64,000 nucleotides of DNA from Roseburia_C sp900315735 (GTDB taxonomy: Bacteria > Bacillota > Clostridia > Lachnospirales > Lachnospiraceae), in NCBI GenBank assembly GCA_052118425.1, contig JBQKHF010000001.1. One strand, 5' to 3'. This document shows positions 60,594 to 64,000 of the stretch, piece by piece (position 1 is the first letter of the stretch; every line of letters begins with the position of its first letter). The notes under the pieces are model-generated. The model saw nothing but the letters and a program-made list of their open reading frames with translations. It was not told the DNA's origin and did not search any database. The position numbers were made by a program, and so were the translations under genes.

Positions 60594-60622
60594 TTGTATT
60601 TTCATGCGTATTATTTTATAAT
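60594..60622 (+). promoter_or_regulatory. Sigma-A promoter placed for a leaderless transcript
   Basis: TTGTAT (60594-60599), 17-bp spacer, TATAAT (60617-60622). The predicted start (about 60629) coincides with ATG 60630. A small hairpin CCGGA/TCCGG (60577-60592) lies just before the -35 box. Confidence 0.65.
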
Positions 60623-60629
60623 ATTCGTT

Positions 60630-62156
60630 ATGAGTAAAGAAGAAAAAAAGCTAAGACAACAAAATAAAGAGAAGATAAAGCAGGAGAAGGCTGCTGCTAA
60701 AGCAGAAAGCAAGCAGCAGAAAGCCGCTGCCAAAGCAGAAAGCAAACAGGAAAAGCAGACTGCCAAGGCAGAGAGCAAGCAGGAAAAGCAGACTGCCAAA
60801 GAGCAGAGCCGGCAGCAGAAAGCTGTTTCGAAGGAACTGGAAAAGCAGGAGAAGCTGCAGCAGAAAGCAGAAGATAACAAGCGCCGTCATACCGATATCA
60901 AATGGGACCGGCTGGATAATACGGCACATCTTTTTCCGGTAATTGCAGGAGAAGCAATGAGCAATGTGTACCGGATTGCAGTTACCTTAAATGAAGAGGT
61001 GCAGCCGGAGTATCTGCAGCAGGCACTGGATATTGTGCTTCCGAAATTTCCGGGCTTTAACTTAAGACTGCGCCAGGGAATTTTCTGGTATTATTTTGAA
61101 GAGAATGGCAAGAGTGCTCCAAGAGTACAGGAGGAAAGACATTTCCCATGCCGTTTTATCAGACAGAATAAGAATCATAGTTATCTTTTCCGTGTGACCT
61201 ATTATAAATACCGGATTAATCTTGAGGTTTTTCATGTACTGACGGATGGTATGGGTGGAATCAATTTCTTAAAGGAACTGACGTATCAGTATTTAAGACT
61301 GGTGCATCCGGAGCTTAAGGAGAAGCTGGGAGATAAGTTAAGCAGTGATACATCCATGAACCGTGAGGACAGCTTTCTTAAGAATTATAAGCACAGCCAT
61401 GCTAAGGGATATAAAACCAAGAAAGCATATCTTATCAAAGGGGAAAAATTGCGAACCGATGAATTTGGAGTGATTCATGGATTTGTAAAGATTCCGGCAT
61501 TGAAAGAGGTATGCCATCGCTATGGTGTCAGCATCAATGAGTATCTGGTTGCGGCATTTGCTTACAGCGTATATCAGGAATATCTGCATGGCATGCCGGG
61601 CAAACGTCCGATTCGTGTGGCGGTTCCGGTGAATTTAAGACCGTATTTTAATTCCATTACCACCAAGAACTTTTTTACGGTAGTATCCGCAGAGTTTGAG
61701 CCGGTAAAGGAATCCTATACGTTTGAAGAAGTATTAAAGCTTACGACAGAGAGCCTTCATCAGCAGATTAATAAAGAGCATTTAGAGGAACTGTTTTCCT
61801 ATAATGTTTCCAATGAAAAATTATTGATTGCAAGAGCAGTGCCGCTGTTTTTGAAAAATATTGCCATGCGTTATGTGTATACATCAGCAGCACTGGCAAA
61901 TACATCAACCGTAACCAACATCGGAAATGTGAAGGTAGAAGAGGATTACCAGCCGTATATTAAGATGTTCTATGCATTCCTTGCCATGTCAAAGGGACAG
62001 AATATCAAAGGAACCATTTGTTCCTATCAGGATACGTTGGCATTTACCTTTAGTTCTGTTTTAAAAGATACATCCCTTCAGCGTGGATTTTTCCGGAAAC
62101 TGTCAGAGGATGGGCTGAATGTGGAAATAGAAAGTAATGGTGTGTATTATGAGTAA
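60630..62156 (+). CDS. Alcohol acetyltransferase/condensation-fold protein with Lys-rich N-terminal repeats
   Basis: A 508-residue protein. Residues 1-85 are a charged tail built on the repeat AKAESKQEKQT, probably a long helix or a membrane- or nucleic-acid-binding arm. The rest has the condensation/alcohol-acetyltransferase fold with the catalytic motif HVLTDG (about 201-206). Such enzymes join acyl groups to alcohols or amines. ATG 60630 has no ribosome site and lies at the predicted transcription start. It overlaps the DUF6320 gene by 8 bp. Substrate unknown. Confidence 0.82.
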   Translation: MSKEEKKLRQQNKEKIKQEKAAAKAESKQQKAAAKAESKQEKQTAKAESKQEKQTAKEQSRQQKAVSKELEKQEKLQQKAEDNKRRHTDIKWDRLDNTAHLFPVIAGEAMSNVYRIAVTLNEEVQPEYLQQALDIVLPKFPGFNLRLRQGIFWYYFEENGKSAPRVQEERHFPCRFIRQNKNHSYLFRVTYYKYRINLEVFHVLTDGMGGINFLKELTYQYLRLVHPELKEKLGDKLSSDTSMNREDSFLKNYKHSHAKGYKTKKAYLIKGEKLRTDEFGVIHGFVKIPALKEVCHRYGVSINEYLVAAFAYSVYQEYLHGMPGKRPIRVAVPVNLRPYFNSITTKNFFTVVSAEFEPVKESYTFEEVLKLTTESLHQQINKEHLEELFSYNVSNEKLLIARAVPLFLKNIAMRYVYTSAALANTSTVTNIGNVKVEEDYQPYIKMFYAFLAMSKGQNIKGTICSYQDTLAFTFSSVLKDTSLQRGFFRKLSEDGLNVEIESNGVYYE

Positions 62157-62814
62157 ATGTAAAAACTGTAATGTGGAAATCTTAGATGACAGCCAGATTT
62201 GTCCGCTGTGCCACAGTGTATTAGAAGAGGGAAAAGAAGGACGCAATACTTATCCGGATGCATGGATTCCTACCCGAAGATTAAAATTTGTGACAAATAT
62301 TATATTTTTTCTGGTGTTATTAGGCAGTGTGGCAGCAGGTTATCTCAATTATATCTGGTATCAGGGAAAACTCTGGAGCCTGATTGCAATTGCAGGCCTT
62401 TGGTATCTGTTCCTGATTTTCCGGCTGGATATTTTAAGCAACAGTGGATACCGGACGAAAATCATAGCAACCACATTATCCGGAATTTTATATGTGATTC
62501 TGATTGACTGGGTAGTAGGATTCCATGGCTGGTCGGTTAATTATGTGCTTCCGGCAGGCATTATGCTGTTAGATGCAGGTATTGTATTGCTTATGATTAT
62601 CAATTCCAGAAACTGGCAGAGTTATCTGATGTTCCAGTTATTTGGAATTGTATGCAGCCTGATACCGCTGCTTTTGATTGCACTTCACATCGTGACCCAT
62701 CCGGGTTTAAGTGAACTGGCATTTGGAATATCGGTATTTTTATTCCTTGGAACACTGATTATCGGTGACCGAAGAGCCAGGTTAGAGTTAAAGAGAAGAT
62801 TTCATGTAAGGTGA
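62149..62814 (+). CDS. DUF6320-type membrane protein with zinc ribbon
   Basis: A 221-residue protein. The N-terminal zinc ribbon (CKNCNVEILDDSQICPLC) precedes about six membrane segments. No function is established. It overlaps the acyltransferase gene by 8 bp and ends 2 bp before the esterase gene, so all three are translationally coupled. The family name is from memory. Confidence 0.82.
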   Translation: MSKCKNCNVEILDDSQICPLCHSVLEEGKEGRNTYPDAWIPTRRLKFVTNIIFFLVLLGSVAAGYLNYIWYQGKLWSLIAIAGLWYLFLIFRLDILSNSGYRTKIIATTLSGILYVILIDWVVGFHGWSVNYVLPAGIMLLDAGIVLLMIINSRNWQSYLMFQLFGIVCSLIPLLLIALHIVTHPGLSELAFGISVFLFLGTLIIGDRRARLELKRRFHVR

Positions 62815-62816
62815 TT

Positions 62817-63734
62817 ATGGAAGAAAGTAAGACAAGTGTACAGGGCAGAGTCATCCGTGATTTGATTGCCCGTTTTGCAAGTGATAACTTGATTGGAAGA
62901 AAATTAAAGACCGGAGAGCTCCGCAAGAAAATGGTGGAACCGGCATGGAAATGCCCGGACTGTTTTCTGATGCAGAAAATTAAGATGCCGCAGTTTGAAA
63001 TGGAACTTTTAACTTCCATGCAGAATCCAAGGGAAGATAAGGTGGTTCTGCAGTTACATGGTGGCGGTTATATTGGAAAAATGCGAAATGCCTACCGTAC
63101 CTTTGCCGGACTTTACAGCGAGGTGGGAAAAGGAATCAGTGTGCTGACCATAGATTACCGCGTGGCACCGGAACATCCTTTTCCGGCAGCATTGGAAGAT
63201 ACAGTGGAAGCCTATGAATGGCTGCTGCATTGTGGATTCAAGCCGGAACAGATTATTGTGGCAGGTGATTCTGCCGGAGGTGGACTGGCATTGGCACTTT
63301 GCATGTACCTAAAAGATCATGGAAAAGAGCTTCCATGCGGACTGATTGCCATGTCTCCCTGGACGGATCTGACTGCCAGTGGTGAATCTTATGATACGAA
63401 TTATGAGCGGGATCCGTTATTTGGAAATACAAGAGACAGTCTCATTTATAATAAGGATTATGTAGGAGACGCAGACGAAACGAATCCCTATATTTCACCA
63501 CTGTTTGGTGATTTCGAAGGATTTCCCCCAATGCTGATTCAGGTAGGTTCTTATGAGATGCTTTTAAGTGATTCCACGTCCGTAGCAGAAAAGGCAAAGA
63601 AGCAGGGTGTAAAAGTCCGCTTAAGCATTTACGAAGGAATGTTTCATGTGTTCCAGATGGCAATGCTTATGATGCCGGAATCCAAGCGGGCATGGGCTGA
63701 AGTCGGCAAATTCATAGAGATGATTTCGGAATAA
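62817..63734 (+). CDS. Alpha/beta hydrolase (HSL-type esterase)
   Basis: A 305-residue esterase of the hormone-sensitive-lipase group. The oxyanion motif HGGGYIG (about 81-87), nucleophile GDSAGG (Ser near 151), an acidic residue in the GSYEMLLSDS segment and the base His in EGMFHVFQ (about 277) are visible. There is no signal peptide, so it is cytoplasmic. ATG 62817 follows TAAGGTGA. Acyltransferase and esterase in one operon suggest making and trimming of an ester product. Confidence 0.9.
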   Translation: MEESKTSVQGRVIRDLIARFASDNLIGRKLKTGELRKKMVEPAWKCPDCFLMQKIKMPQFEMELLTSMQNPREDKVVLQLHGGGYIGKMRNAYRTFAGLYSEVGKGISVLTIDYRVAPEHPFPAALEDTVEAYEWLLHCGFKPEQIIVAGDSAGGGLALALCMYLKDHGKELPCGLIAMSPWTDLTASGESYDTNYERDPLFGNTRDSLIYNKDYVGDADETNPYISPLFGDFEGFPPMLIQVGSYEMLLSDSTSVAEKAKKQGVKVRLSIYEGMFHVFQMAMLMMPESKRAWAEVGKFIEMISE

Positions 63735-63793
63735 AAAATCCGCTGTATCGGAAAAGACAGATTAAAATGTCTCAACCGGCACAGCGGATTTTG
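63735..63793. terminator. Bidirectional terminator at the window's right end
   Basis: AAAATCCGCTGT (63735-63746) pairs with ACAGCGGATTTT (63781-63792), with inner CGG/CCG and AGACA/TGTCT stems. It serves the esterase operon and the convergent gene at 63807. Confidence 0.9.
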
Positions 63794-63806
63794 TTTACGC
63801 GAGTAG

Positions 63807-64000
63807 CTAACGTTTGTTAGTCAGGTGTGATACGTTCATATAATTTGGCAGTCCATTTTCGTAGGAAATGGAAGTTTCACCCTGAATCAGAGGGAGAAGA
63901 TATGCGACCATTTCTTCGGTAACGTCATTTCCACGCTCGTTAATCCATGTTCTTGGAACGGATTTTGCTTCGTTCGCAATATTCTTGATTTCTGCATAAC
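63807..64000 (-). CDS. C-terminal end of a PPi-dependent 6-phosphofructokinase-like protein (partial)
   Basis: The last 63 residues of a gene read leftwards into the terminator, stop TAG at 63807-63809. The tail KSVPRTWINERGNDVTEEMVAYLLPLIQGE followed by NGLPNYMNV resembles the C-terminus of Clostridial pyrophosphate-dependent phosphofructokinases. The catalytic part is outside the window, so the call rests on the tail only. Confidence 0.6.
   Translation of the reverse strand, partial: YAEIKNIANEAKSVPRTWINERGNDVTEEMVAYLLPLIQGETSISYENGLPNYMNVSHLTNKR

Noticed and set aside
1..64000. CRISPR array, tRNA or rRNA genes
   Set aside because: No regularly spaced short repeats, tRNA cloverleaf or rRNA sequence was recognised. 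The repeated tracts are the palindromic elements.

Overview
This window looks like chromosomal DNA from a Lachnospiraceae-type Clostridium (Firmicutes), probably a gut anaerobe. The support is moderate G+C, strong AGGAGG ribosome sites, sigma-A-type promoters, a T-box in front of serS, a CIRCE-controlled clpB, and families typical of that group (DUF4250, DUF5692, DUF6320, CotF-like coat protein, VanRS-like regulators, Na+/alanine symporter). The genus cannot be fixed by eye. There are no rRNA or tRNA genes, CRISPR arrays, prophage genes or recognisable insertion-sequence transposases.

Layout. 1-441: most of a large palindromic element. 617-4394: a PAP2 lipid phosphatase, a histidine kinase/response regulator pair and a DUF368 (PopT-type) transporter, readable as an undecaprenyl-phosphate recycling module. 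4455-8298: MarR-MATE and TetR-FucO (lactaldehyde reductase). 8501-19491: Rpn-type PD-(D/E)XK protein, threonine aldolase, ClpB, polysaccharide deacetylase, RarA, aspartate aminotransferase, EamA exporter and GlyA. 19701-24647: a MacAB-like export operon with two different adaptor proteins. 24723-31641 is an accessory stretch: XRE regulator, lipoprotein, an AAA ATPase/TOPRIM-like pair that looks like a defence system, a GC-rich hairpin array, LacI-MATE and a Phd/ParE toxin-antitoxin pair.

31649-38439: T-box-serS, then an operon joining an 899-residue Fe-S flavoprotein with HypA, a DUF5692 membrane protein and HypB, but no hydrogenase. 38529-47673 is mostly nitrogen and carbon uptake: AmtB-GlnK, CstA, aspartate kinase, a LacI-like/GGDEF fusion, a CotF-like protein and a Na+/alanine symporter. 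47738-52547: a heterodimeric ABC exporter, a methyltransferase-like protein and DUF4250. 53269-60534: a polar amino-acid ABC importer, TrkAH potassium uptake and a VanRS-like pair. 60630-63734: an acyltransferase/DUF6320/esterase cassette. The window ends in a PPi-phosphofructokinase-like gene read leftwards.

The most striking signal is non-coding. Four copies of one element (1-441, 17903-18222, 52079-52380, 52578-53106) share a core of exactly 135 bp whose stems carry compensatory base changes, enclosed by long inverted-repeat arms; two copies show 15-bp terminal inverted repeats. Three copies end 30-31 bp before a start codon (glyA, DUF4250, the methyltransferase), and two begin about 13-15 nt after a consensus promoter's predicted start, so they form nearly the whole 5' leader of those mRNAs. 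This is either an undescribed structured leader RNA or a MITE-like element with very precise placement.
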